Source: Polynucleobacter tropicus (GTDB lineage: Bacteria > Pseudomonadota > Gammaproteobacteria > Burkholderiales > Burkholderiaceae). Taken from it: a DNA stretch of 64,000 bases. The stretch covers positions 1,240,001 to 1,304,000 of the forward strand of contig NZ_CP028942.1 of assembly GCF_013307225.1 (NCBI RefSeq). The letters run 5' to 3'. A program made the position numbers and the translations under genes. Shown in pieces: positions 48,519-55,945 of this stretch. Below the pieces are notes generated by a model. The model worked only from the letters and a program-made list of their open reading frames with translations. It was not told the DNA's origin and searched no databases. Within the stretch, counting starts at the first letter, position 1. Each line of letters starts with the position of its first letter.

Positions 48519-50213
48519 TCATAGCGGCTTTACTGAGCCACCAACCACTTTGGCACCAAACTCTTTTTCTAACTGCTGAATAAATGGATCGGCAGCAATC
48601 ATTTGTTCTGCATTTAATCTTTTCTCTTGGTGTATCTGCGCATCTACCTTCGCTACGGTCTTGCCCTCTACTTCACCTTTTTCAATGACGACTTTGACAG
48701 TCTTGCCAAAGTGAGCAGTCAGTGCATCAGCCAAACGCGCAATTGATGAATCCGAAGCTAGTTGTGGCATCGGCGTGACAACGACTGCCTTAATGCCATT
48801 AGGTGAATCATTCCAATCTTGCAACTCCGTCTGAAATGCTAACTGTTGCACTAAACCGCGCACAGGCAGTTGGCGCATTAAGCCATGCCAATCAGGACGA
48901 TCTACTGGGCCAGTGTTTGCAGGAGTAGTTTGTGTAGCTGGTGCTGGAGCAGCGACAGGCGCTTGAGCAGAAGCCTTGGGTGCTGAAGGTGCGGGCGCTG
49001 CAGGAGCGGAACGGTTTGCTGGTGCTGCCGGCGATGTTGATACTGGACGCGCTGTGTTTACTGGTGGCGCTGATGGTGCAGATCCACTTACGCTTCCTGC
49101 ACTACTGCCTGGACGAAACGCCAACATGCGCAACAAAGTCATGGCAAAGCCAGTTTGCTCATCCGGCGCGAGTGATAAATCTGGGCGACTAGTAATGGTA
49201 ATTTGATAAAAGAGCTGCGCCTCTTCTTTAGTCAGTTGTCCTGCTAAGCGACGAATCTCTGGTGCTTCTGGCCAATCGTCTAATACAGACTCAGGCACGA
49301 CTTGTGCTGCTGCAATCTTTTGCAACAAACTCGATAAATCTTGCAATGCCAATGAAAAAGACATACTGCGCTCACCCATTTCATTAGCAACCGCTAAAAG
49401 GGTTGCGCCATCTTTAGCAATTAAGCAATCCAAAATCCGAATGAGATAAGCATCATCTAGTGTGCCAAGCATCCCGCGCACAGATTCTTCGGTAACTTTG
49501 CCAGCGGCATAGGCAATGGCTTGATCTGTAAGTGAGAGGGCATCACGCATCGAACCTTGGGCTGCTTTTGCCAACACACGCAAGGCATTGACTTCGTAAT
49601 CGACTTTCTCTGCAGCAAGTACTTTTTCTAAATGCTCAACGATGAGCGGTACTGGCATTTGCTTGAGGTTGAACTGCAAGCAGCGAGACAAAATGGTGAC
49701 TGGTATTTTTTGCGGATCAGTAGTCGCCAGAATAAATTTGACGTGCTCTGGCGGCTCTTCTAAGGTCTTGAGCATGGCATTAAAGGCATGATTGGTGAGC
49801 ATATGCACCTCGTCAATCATGTACACCTTATAGCGACCACTGCTTGGCGCGTATGCCGCCTTCTCTAATAAAGAAGCAATATCGTCCACACCACGATTAC
49901 TAGCCGCATCCATCTCGATATAGTCAACAAAACGACCGGCATCAATTTCCATGCAAGCTGGACATTTTCCGCAAGGCTCTGAAGTCATCTTTCCAGAACC
50001 ATCAGCACCAGTGCAATTGAGTGCTTTTGCCATGATTCGAGAAATCGTGGTCTTGCCTACTCCACGGGTACCCGTAAATAACCAAGCATGATGCAAACGA
50101 CCTTGATCCAATGCATGGGTTAAAGCTTTAACCACATGGTCTTGACCAATGAGTTCAGAGAATGTTTTGGGGCGCCACGAACGGGCTAATGCCAGTGCTG
50201 TCATGCCTTCCAT
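48519..50213 (-). CDS. dnaX: DNA polymerase III subunit gamma/tau
   Basis: DnaX is the clamp-loader motor and polymerase dimeriser. The 564 residues include Walker A GTRGVGKTTISRIMAKALNC (about 48-67) and a zinc module (CGKCPACMEID). Sensor 1 TTDPQKIP and a Pro/Ala-rich linker (about 375-440, many APAPA runs) follow. The C-terminal tau region is VRGLVQQLAFQTELQDWND. No A6G slippery heptamer was seen for frameshifted gamma. The gene is divergent from the 4.5S RNA gene. Confidence 0.95.
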   Translation of the reverse strand: MEGMTALALARSWRPKTFSELIGQDHVVKALTHALDQGRLHHAWLFTGTRGVGKTTISRIMAKALNCTGADGSGKMTSEPCGKCPACMEIDAGRFVDYIEMDAASNRGVDDIASLLEKAAYAPSSGRYKVYMIDEVHMLTNHAFNAMLKTLEEPPEHVKFILATTDPQKIPVTILSRCLQFNLKQMPVPLIVEHLEKVLAAEKVDYEVNALRVLAKAAQGSMRDALSLTDQAIAYAAGKVTEESVRGMLGTLDDAYLIRILDCLIAKDGATLLAVANEMGERSMSFSLALQDLSSLLQKIAAAQVVPESVLDDWPEAPEIRRLAGQLTKEEAQLFYQITITSRPDLSLAPDEQTGFAMTLLRMLAFRPGSSAGSVSGSAPSAPPVNTARPVSTSPAAPANRSAPAAPAPSAPKASAQAPVAAPAPATQTTPANTGPVDRPDWHGLMRQLPVRGLVQQLAFQTELQDWNDSPNGIKAVVVTPMPQLASDSSIARLADALTAHFGKTVKVVIEKGEVEGKTVAKVDAQIHQEKRLNAEQMIAADPFIQQLEKEFGAKVVGGSVKPL

Positions 50214-50231
50214 TCTAACAAGCTAAAATGG

Positions 50232-50340
50232 GAATTGGATGGGCCTCCCCGCATGGTGGGTTGGATAACCTGGTCAGGTCGGGAACGAAGCAGCCAAACC
50301 CAATTTCTGCCAGTGCCGGGGGCTTGGCTCATCCACCCTT
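50232..50340 (+). ncRNA. ffs: Signal recognition particle RNA (4.5S, small type)
   Basis: The conserved core reads ACCTGGTCAGGTCGGG followed by AACGAAGCAGCC, with the GGAA tetraloop. GGATGGGCC near the 5' end pairs with GGCTCATCC near the 3' end to close the rod. The 3' strand GCCAGTGCCGGGGGC completes the asymmetric loop. Together these identify the SRP RNA; the exact ends are estimated. Ffh binds this RNA to target membrane proteins. It is divergent from dnaX. Confidence 0.93.
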
Positions 50341-50358
50341 CCCCAGTGCAAATTCAGC

Positions 50359-50730
50359 TTATTTTTTTGGCACTAACAAGAGGCGCATCAATGCATCGCG
50401 CGCCTCTGGCACTTTAAGTTGATCCGCAATATTTAATAGCTCGGTTGCCTTGGCGATGTTTTGCTTAAATTCCATGACTAAGCCATAGTTATATATAGCA
50501 ACGCCATTTTTACGCTTGACCTCTAAATCGAGCTCGTAAAAGAGTCGATCTAATTGACGCTCTTGTAATTGATTGCTCCAAGCCATTTCACAGCATTTAC
50601 GAAAGGTGCGCTCATAGCCCGCACTCTCAATCGTGAAAAAGAGATCAAATGCCTGTGGGTATAGCCCCAGATTTTGACAACGCAATCCTTCTGCAAAGTC
50701 GGGGTTATTAAAGTAAGACAGATCAGTCAT
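50359..50730 (-). CDS. Hypothetical protein, Sel1/TPR-like, 123 aa
   Basis: I do not recognise a named family. The protein is all-helical in appearance, with Sel1-like helix pairs (LRCQNLGLYPQAFDLFFTIESAGYERTF and YNYGLVMEFKQNIAKATELLNIADQL). No signal peptide or membrane segment is present. The clean frame and normal codon use support a real gene. It lies between ffs (convergent) and a cluster of very short genes. Confidence 0.6.
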   Translation of the reverse strand: MTDLSYFNNPDFAEGLRCQNLGLYPQAFDLFFTIESAGYERTFRKCCEMAWSNQLQERQLDRLFYELDLEVKRKNGVAIYNYGLVMEFKQNIAKATELLNIADQLKVPEARDALMRLLLVPKK

Positions 50731-50837
50731 GGCAGGGGTTCAAAGCAATCAAAGGACGAGATGGCAATACTAACCCGAATCTAGGGAAATGTAGCTTTGC
50801 CAGCCTTACCGCCCCCCTCACAGCCCCTCGCAGCCAA

Positions 50838-51008
50838 TTACTTCCAAAAACACTCCATCCGCCGATCTATTCCGGCGGCATAGTCGTGATACACCCAGCG
50901 ATTGCATATGCCTTGGTCAACTAATACAAATAGCGCCAAACCTAATATGGCAAATGCAATCAACCACTTGAGAGTTCGATTGGGCGTTTGATTCGAGGAC
51001 TTTGACAT
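50838..51008 (-). CDS. Small membrane protein, 56 aa
   Basis: This short gene reads MSKSSNQTPNRTLKWLIAFA, then a transmembrane helix ILGLALFVLVDQGIC and a C-terminal NRWVYHDYAAGIDRR part with Cys near the end. A single helix (about 14-33) and a positive N-terminus suggest an N-in inner-membrane microprotein. The stop-to-start spacing to the next short gene is 3 bp, so the two may form a unit. Function unknown. Confidence 0.5.
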   Translation of the reverse strand: MSKSSNQTPNRTLKWLIAFAILGLALFVLVDQGICNRWVYHDYAAGIDRRMECFWK

Positions 51009-51011
51009 GAT

Positions 51012-51221
51012 TTATCTAGCCCGTCTTTTTGTTGCAAATTGACGCATGTGTAATTCTTCTAGCGCGGCTGCTAAAAAGAGCTCTTCCTCTTTCGCCTTTT
51101 GGGCTTTTTCATCTAAAACTGCTTTACCTGTTTTGACTTGCCCCTCTCCCAATAAATCATCCAAGGTCTTTTTGACCCTGAGTGGTTTTATTGATCGTAA
51201 TGGTTGAAGGCTTTCGGGCAT
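51012..51221 (-). CDS. Hypothetical protein, 69 aa, charged
   Basis: The product is strongly charged with a helical middle (DEKAQKAKEEELFLAAALEELHMRQFATKRRAR). The N-terminal MPESLQPLRSIKPLRVKKTLDDLLG looks like a short linear motif region. No domain is recognised. It reads directly into the 56-aa membrane protein gene after 3 bp. ATG at 51221. Confidence 0.5.
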   Translation of the reverse strand: MPESLQPLRSIKPLRVKKTLDDLLGEGQVKTGKAVLDEKAQKAKEEELFLAAALEELHMRQFATKRRAR

Positions 51222-51270
51222 GCGGCTATTTTATTTTTAAATTGCGGCTAGAAGCTAGAGGCACTGCGAT

Positions 51271-51402
51271 CTAAAGTATCTTTAAAAAGCTCAAAATCCC
51301 CCAAATGAACCAAAAGATGACTAAAACCATGACGGTTCTTACGTCTAACTGAATCTTAAAGAGACGTAATGTTTTATGAGTGCACTCAACAGATACTTGC
51401 AA
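51271..51402 (-). CDS. Candidate 43-aa small membrane protein (TTG start)
   Basis: A TTG at 51402 has AGGAGGG 6 nt upstream, one of the strongest ribosome sites in the window. The frame encodes QVSVECTHKTLRLFKIQLDV then a hydrophobic helix (TVMVLVIFWFIWGILSFLKIL), then stops at 51271. The rest of 51222-51585 holds no other feature apart from the end of the integrase relic (51494 on). Single-helix microproteins of this size are often missed. Translation is inferred from the ribosome site alone. Confidence 0.45.
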   Translation of the reverse strand: MQVSVECTHKTLRLFKIQLDVRTVMVLVIFWFIWGILSFLKIL

Positions 51403-51493
51403 AACGAACCCTCCTATATATAGAAAGGTTCAGCGTAGTCAAATCAGAAGGGAATCAAAAGAGATTAAAGATGAAATAGCTGTAGGAAAGGGA

Positions 51494-51822
51494 TTAAATA
51501 GCCCTCGCAAAAATCCGGCACTCCCAAGGCTCGGCAAATAACTCGAACAGCAACAACATGGCAATATCCTTAAATCGCTTGGCAACTACTGGAATACAAG
51601 AGCACTTAAGAATCCCTGCTTCACCAATAGCTCATTCGCTTTATTGATTGCTAGGTCAAGCTGAGTTTCTTTGGTTGTAGCCCTAATCCACTTGTTATCC
51701 ACCTTATAGCGACATTGCCACACGGCACTATGTTCACGTTGGTACAGGGTTAGGTTACGGTGTATGAGTTGATGTGTACTTTCTTTTTTAATTGCCATAC
51801 ACATACTGTAGCTTCTGAGCAC
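51494..51822 (-). pseudogene. Frameshifted and truncated phage-type tyrosine integrase (N-terminal part)
   Basis: The first frame (ATG 51822) reads HRNLTLYQREHSAVWQCRYK, then KVDNKWIRATTKETQLDLAINKAN. This is the arm-type DNA-binding start of tyrosine integrases. The frame closes at 51586, but after a one-base shift near ELLV it continues as GILKCSCIPVVAKRFKDIA, the next block of the same family, and ends at 51494. The catalytic core domain (R...H-R...Y) is not present. It is a dead relic of an integrated element. Confidence 0.75.
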
Positions 51823-51926
51823 CAGCTAGAGCAACCTAATTGGATGAATTACTAAGGTCAATTTGGCCAAAAGAATGAGTGGCTAAGTTATGGCGAATAG
51901 TGGAAGAGTTTGGGGAATTATTGAGG

Positions 51927-53138
51927 CTAATTACCTTGCATGTGGGCACAGCAGTCATCTAGCCAACCCTTTACTCTTGCCCTTAAATATGCCGACCCGG
52001 AAGCCATTTTAAATTCGGCCCGAGAATTACACCTCTTAGCGAGCTCCATGCATTTTTCTTTTGTCCACAATCTTTGCCCTACAGTTTTACGGCCATCGGG
52101 CTCCATATGAGCCGTGCATTCCTCAATCCACCCATTCTTAGAAGCTATTGAATAACCGCTTCTTTTTGCTTGCTGCCATTCAGTCTTTGTTTTGTATTGC
52201 CGAGCATCTTCAATACAAGTGCTTAGTGTCCAGTAATTCTTTTTATGGAGCTGTCTATCCATATGGCTTGAGCATTCCTCAAGCCATTTCTTTTTAAAAG
52301 CTGCTTGATAACTACCGGCACTACCCGTCTGCCATTCTTTAATGGTTGAGTACTTTTTTGCCTCTGAAATACACGTTTCTTTTGTCCACTTAAGCTTATT
52401 TTTAACCTTAAGCATCTCTGCTTTTGTTAAAGCTCTTTTAATTAAGTCGATAGAAAGGCTATTCTTTTTTGCAATCGATTTAAGCTCTTTAATTACCTTC
52501 TCACAGATTTCCTCTTTTGACTTAATTTCCCACTGTTTTATCTCTAAATAATTAATACCATGATCTTTAGCCCATGTCTTTTTAAATAAATCTCGAGCCT
52601 GAATTCCTCGAGCGTCGGAATCATTTCTGCCCCAACCTATTAAATGTTGTTCCCCATGAAATTCAATCACTAAGTTGTAATCAGGCAAATAGAAATCAAA
52701 TGGTCTGCGTGAGATCTCTGCACCATCTTTAAAGCGATATTCCATTTCGTAACATACGTCATGTGAAAGCAAAGCCTCTAAAACAGATGCCGGACCAAAC
52801 CACATACCGCTTGGCTCCATATGCTCACAGCACTGAACTAACCACTTTTCCTTATTTGCCTTAGAAAAGGATGCTCGATGCTCCAACCTCCACTGAACCT
52901 TTGTCTTATATTTCTCCGCCTGCTCCTGGCAACGCTCTAGCGTCCAATAACCATCAGGCATTCGATCTGATGACATATGAACGGCACATTCTTCAAGCCA
53001 TTTATTTTTAGCTGCCCAACGATAGCTTAATGGCGAACCTCTTTGCCACTCTGTTCGGGTGACATATTGGATAGCCTCGGCTTTACAATGCTCAAGGTTA
53101 TTCCAATAGCCATTAGGTAGCTTGGATCTTTTCTGCAT
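51927..53138 (-). CDS. Modular nuclease: PD-(D/E)XK/Vsr-like core between five ~45-aa repeats
   Basis: The 403 residues contain five copies of a repeat whose pattern is YWTxExCxxxAxxYxTxxEWxxxSxxxYxxAxxKxWLEECxxHM. Copies lie at about 11-55, 64-107, 251-293, 303-345 and 358-400. Between copies 2 and 3 lies a nuclease-like core (about 112-215). It contains RRPFDFYLPDYNLVIEFHGEQH with Asp148, Glu159 and His161/His165, as in Vsr and DUF559-like endonucleases. The repeats probably bind DNA or form a helical scaffold; that is inference. A terminator and a palindrome precede the gene and it has its own promoter-like box. Homing, mobile-element or defence roles are all possible. Confidence 0.75.
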   Translation of the reverse strand: MQKRSKLPNGYWNNLEHCKAEAIQYVTRTEWQRGSPLSYRWAAKNKWLEECAVHMSSDRMPDGYWTLERCQEQAEKYKTKVQWRLEHRASFSKANKEKWLVQCCEHMEPSGMWFGPASVLEALLSHDVCYEMEYRFKDGAEISRRPFDFYLPDYNLVIEFHGEQHLIGWGRNDSDARGIQARDLFKKTWAKDHGINYLEIKQWEIKSKEEICEKVIKELKSIAKKNSLSIDLIKRALTKAEMLKVKNKLKWTKETCISEAKKYSTIKEWQTGSAGSYQAAFKKKWLEECSSHMDRQLHKKNYWTLSTCIEDARQYKTKTEWQQAKRSGYSIASKNGWIEECTAHMEPDGRKTVGQRLWTKEKCMELAKRCNSRAEFKMASGSAYLRARVKGWLDDCCAHMQGN

Positions 53139-53148
53139 GATTATTTAA

Positions 53149-53192
53149 TGTATACCAAGCTAGTGAACCCATAACCGTTACTTAAAGTAACG
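53149..53192 (-). promoter_or_regulatory. Promoter and palindromic operator of the repeat-nuclease gene
   Basis: An extended -10 (TGGTATACA; box 53149-53154) lies 10 bp upstream of the start codon. A perfect 17-bp palindrome (CGTTACTTAAAGTAACG, 53176-53192) lies at the -35 side, a plausible repressor site. Confidence 0.4.
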
Positions 53193-53195
53193 CTC

Positions 53196-53226
53196 AAAAA
53201 AATACCGGCCCGAAGTTTGGTATTTT
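53196..53226 (-). terminator. Rho-independent terminator after the GIY-YIG gene
   Basis: On the minus strand AAAATACC and GGTATTTT form an 8-bp stem around a GC-rich loop, followed by seven T. It lies 38 bp after the stop of the zinc-ribbon nuclease gene and separates it from the next gene. Confidence 0.8.
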
Positions 53227-53263
53227 CATTTTTAGTAGGCCCGCCGGGATATAAAGCCTGCCT

Positions 53264-54577
53264 CTAGGCACCTAGATTGTGATTAGGCTCAACAGATAAG
53301 TCAAAGGAATCCTGAGTCCATTGCTCAAAATACTTTAACCTCACCCTATCATCTAATCCTAGTACATCTCGCACGAATAGCTCAGTGTTACCCGCCCCCA
53401 CCAAAACAGTGGGTCCTAAATATTGATCATCTGCAAATTCACGGAGAATTGACTCCTCGCGTTTAGCTGCCTCTTCCCCACGTTCAAAATACCAAGTTTG
53501 AAGCGTCCTAATTCTTTCCATATCAACCCTAGGAAAGCGCTGATGAACTGTTAGATTGGTAATCCCAATTTTATATAACGTTTCGTTATTGTCCGTTAAC
53601 ACAGCCAGGTAATACAGCGTGCCGGGCTTAGTCTGATCAAAACCAGATACAGCGCAACCTGGACAGCCCGTCTCTTTAATGTGATTCATTGGCATTTGCC
53701 AAAATGACCCATGCTCCTTACAAATCAACTCAACCTTGTCATGATTGGTTATGTATTGCGCTCTTGAATAGTCATACTTGTCGCCATGCCGTAATTTAGA
53801 TTTTTCAATAAACTCTTCTGTTGTTAGTCTTAATGCATCAAATACACATTGTTTACAGCCATTTTTGCGCCCCCGAACATGACTTAGTGGCAATTGCCAA
53901 AATGATCCATGTTGTCTACAAATGATCTCGACTTTTTCTTTACCATTTATATAAAGAGTCTTTGTGTAGTCATACTTGTCACCATGTGCCGCTCTAGCAA
54001 GCTGCAAAAACTCTTCTGTCGTAAATCTTTGCTTTTCAATATTGCATACAGGGCAACCATTACCGCCCAAGACGCTTGCTAATCCAACCTCCCACTCATG
54101 CCCTTTTTTACATCTGAAGGTGGACTTATTTTTAGTGCCTTGATACGAGCTAATCATTTGAATACCTCTTGGTTTGAGGCGCTCATTGATAACCGCGTCA
54201 TCTAATTTGGCATTCTTAGCACAATGCGGACAACCTGAATGGTGATTAAGAACTGTATTAATTTCAGCTCTCCACTCATGACCAAAATCACAAGCAAACG
54301 TGACTTTATTTCGTAAGCCCAGTTGATCACCCAGCAGTCGAATACCTCGGCCCTCTAGTCGCTTCTCAATATCTGACTTAGTTAGTTTTACATTTCCAGC
54401 GCAATGAGGACATCCAAAACCAGAATTAATAATGTATCTAGGCTGAGCAGACCACTCATGGCCTTTAGAACATCTGAACAATGTATGAGTGTTCGCGTTT
54501 ATATATTCACCCACGAGCGCAAACCCACGTTCATTCAAACGTGCATTCACTACATCCAATTTCAGCTTCGGTGGCAT
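53264..54577 (-). CDS. Zinc-ribbon repeat protein with C-terminal GIY-YIG (T5orf172-like) nuclease
   Basis: The 437 residues hold five zinc-binding modules, each a Cys plus a CxxC pair. Cysteines lie at 36/56/59, 96/116/119, 156/175/178, 220/241/244 and 286/305/308. Modules 1-3 have the form FRCxxGHEW...GCPHC. Modules 4-5 are DUF723-like (HGDKYDYxKxxYINxxxKVEIIC). A GIY-YIG domain follows (about 319-405): LYYLAVL, YKIGIT, Arg347 and GNTELF with Glu399. GIY-YIG enzymes cut DNA in phage homing, restriction and repair. The protein is probably a targeted endonuclease of mobile origin. No ribosome site is visible before the ATG at 54577. Confidence 0.78.
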   Translation of the reverse strand: MPPKLKLDVVNARLNERGFALVGEYINANTHTLFRCSKGHEWSAQPRYIINSGFGCPHCAGNVKLTKSDIEKRLEGRGIRLLGDQLGLRNKVTFACDFGHEWRAEINTVLNHHSGCPHCAKNAKLDDAVINERLKPRGIQMISSYQGTKNKSTFRCKKGHEWEVGLASVLGGNGCPVCNIEKQRFTTEEFLQLARAAHGDKYDYTKTLYINGKEKVEIICRQHGSFWQLPLSHVRGRKNGCKQCVFDALRLTTEEFIEKSKLRHGDKYDYSRAQYITNHDKVELICKEHGSFWQMPMNHIKETGCPGCAVSGFDQTKPGTLYYLAVLTDNNETLYKIGITNLTVHQRFPRVDMERIRTLQTWYFERGEEAAKREESILREFADDQYLGPTVLVGAGNTELFVRDVLGLDDRVRLKYFEQWTQDSFDLSVEPNHNLGA

Positions 54578-54586
54578 CTATATAAA

Positions 54587-54598
54587 AACTAATTAGTT
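54587..54598 (-). promoter_or_regulatory. Palindrome upstream of the GIY-YIG gene
   Basis: AACTAATTAGTT is a perfect 12-bp palindrome 9 bp before the start codon, in a T/A-rich region. It could be an autoregulatory site; palindromes of this base composition also arise by chance. Confidence 0.3.
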
Positions 54599-54627
54599 AT
54601 GGATTTAATATTAGCTTTGTCTTAATC

Positions 54628-54661
54628 AAAACACAAAACCCCCACCACTTCTGATGAGGGT
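54628..54661 (-). terminator. Terminator of the tRNA-Ile2 fragment
   Basis: On the minus strand ACCCTCATC pairs with GGTGGGGGT (9 bp, two or three G-T wobbles) around a 6-nt loop, followed by TTTTGTGTTTT. It directly follows the 3' end of the tRNA fragment and was probably the native tRNA terminator. Confidence 0.6.
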
Positions 54662-54670
54662 TTGCTTTTC

Positions 54671-54734
54671 TGGTGGGCCCACCAGGACTTGAACCTGGGA
54701 CCAAAGGATTATGAGTCCTCTGCTCTAACCAACT
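54671..54734 (-). pseudogene. 3' fragment of tRNA-Ile2(CAU): probable attachment-site remnant
   Basis: The minus strand reads AGTTGGTTAGAGCAGAGGAC, then TCATAATCC and the T-arm with the CCA end. The loop CTCATAA between GAGGA and TCCTT puts CAT at the anticodon. The variable region and the acceptor 3' strand TGGGCCC-ACCA fit the Ile2 type. The expected 5' acceptor strand (GGGCCCA) and the first D-stem strand are replaced by unrelated sequence (CCCCTAATTGTTG). About 13 nt of the 5' end are lost, as in tRNA halves left by integrating elements. Confidence 0.75.
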
Positions 54735-54800
54735 CAACAATTAGGGGTGACAAACAAGAATAAGCATGAGCTTCGACTTCCTGCAACTTACTTTTTCGAT

Positions 54801-54825
54801 AAAAAACCCACCTTTTGGTGGGTTT
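54801..54825 (-). terminator. Rho-independent terminator of the aldarate operon
   Basis: On the minus strand AAACCCACC and GGTGGGTTT form a 9-bp stem with an AAAA loop, followed by six T. It lies about 165 bp after the hydroxyacid dehydrogenase stop; no gene lies in that gap (54826-54988). Confidence 0.85.
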
Positions 54826-54988
54826 GAGCTTCAAACCACCCCCTAAACGCTTTTCTAGCCAGCAACTTCCAAGTATTGCCCTCTTTTTTCCAGACATAGA
54901 AAATATTGAGATTTAATTGACTTCATTTTTATCTCCTGGGATTTGGTCTATCTTTTATATATTTAGTTTTTGCTTTAATTCTGATGAT

Positions 54989-55942
54989 CTATTTGACAGT
55001 ACCTGGTACGCCAACTTTTACTTTTCCAGTCTTTGTATAACTAACCAAGTTCTCAAAAACCAACTCACTCATGGCTTGGCGTGTTTCATGGGTTGCACTA
55101 GCCACATGGGGCAACAGAACAACGTTATCTAGCTCAAGTAATTGATTGGGAATATTGGGCTCATCTTTGTAGACATCCAAACCTGCACCAGCAATGCGCT
55201 TTTCTTTTAATGCTTTAGCCAAAGCAAGTTCATCAACCACGGTGCCACGGGCGATATTAATGAGATAGCCCTTTGGTCCCAATACCTCGAATACTTCAGT
55301 GGATACTAGATTTGCAGTCTCCTCTCCACCAGCGCTAGCCACCACCAAGAAATCGCACCACTTTGCTAGCTCAATTAATGAAGGCTCATATTGATATGGC
55401 ACTTCTGAATTTTGTTTGCGATTGTGATACCGAATCTCCATATCAAAACCGCTTGCACGCTTAGCGATGACTTGACCAATTCGGCCTAGACCTAATATGC
55501 CAAGCTTCTTACCACTTACTCTAGTGGTCATTGGGTAAGGCCCTTTTAGCCATTGCCCTTCTCTAGCATAGCGATCTGCAGCACTGATTTGTCTAGCTAC
55601 ATCAATAAGTAAGCCAAAGGCAATATCAGCTACACAGTCATTTAATACATTGGGTGTGTAACCCACTTGTATGCCACGACTCTTCGCTGCATCAATAGCT
55701 ACCTTGTCATAGCCCACCCCAAAGCTAGAAATCACTTTCAAAGATGGAAGCTTTTGGATCAGCGCTTCACTGACGCCCACCGCGGCCCGCGAGACAACAG
55801 CCTCATACTCAGCACCATGCTTAGCTAAGAATACTTCTGGATCTTTTTCGCTCCAAAGTGGAAATACATCAAAGCGACTCTTGAGCTGATTTTCTAACCA
55901 CTCTGGCAAGGTGCTGTTTTGAATAACTTTTAGCTTTGTCAT
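54989..55942 (-). CDS. D-isomer specific 2-hydroxyacid dehydrogenase
   Basis: The NAD(P)-dependent enzyme reduces 2-oxoacids such as glyoxylate or hydroxypyruvate in related proteins. The 317 residues show the Rossmann fingerprint LGILGLGRIGQVIAKR (about 147-162). The catalytic Arg lies in INIARGTVVDE, the Glu in VYKDEP and the His in LLPHVASATHETR. It is the last gene of the operon and lies 3 bp after a Bug gene. The pathway to 2-oxoglutarate needs no such step, so its substrate here is unclear; tartronate semialdehyde or a related acid is inferred. Confidence 0.88.
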   Translation of the reverse strand: MTKLKVIQNSTLPEWLENQLKSRFDVFPLWSEKDPEVFLAKHGAEYEAVVSRAAVGVSEALIQKLPSLKVISSFGVGYDKVAIDAAKSRGIQVGYTPNVLNDCVADIAFGLLIDVARQISAADRYAREGQWLKGPYPMTTRVSGKKLGILGLGRIGQVIAKRASGFDMEIRYHNRKQNSEVPYQYEPSLIELAKWCDFLVVASAGGEETANLVSTEVFEVLGPKGYLINIARGTVVDELALAKALKEKRIAGAGLDVYKDEPNIPNQLLELDNVVLLPHVASATHETRQAMSELVFENLVSYTKTGKVKVGVPGTVK

Positions 55943-55945
55943 GAA

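Noticed and set aside
48519..50213. Programmed frameshift for gamma in dnaX
   Set aside because: No A6G-type slippery heptamer with a following stop was seen in the linker region.
54671..54750. Functional tRNA-Met(CAT)
   Set aside because: The 5' acceptor strand does not pair with the 3' strand, and the first D-stem strand is absent.
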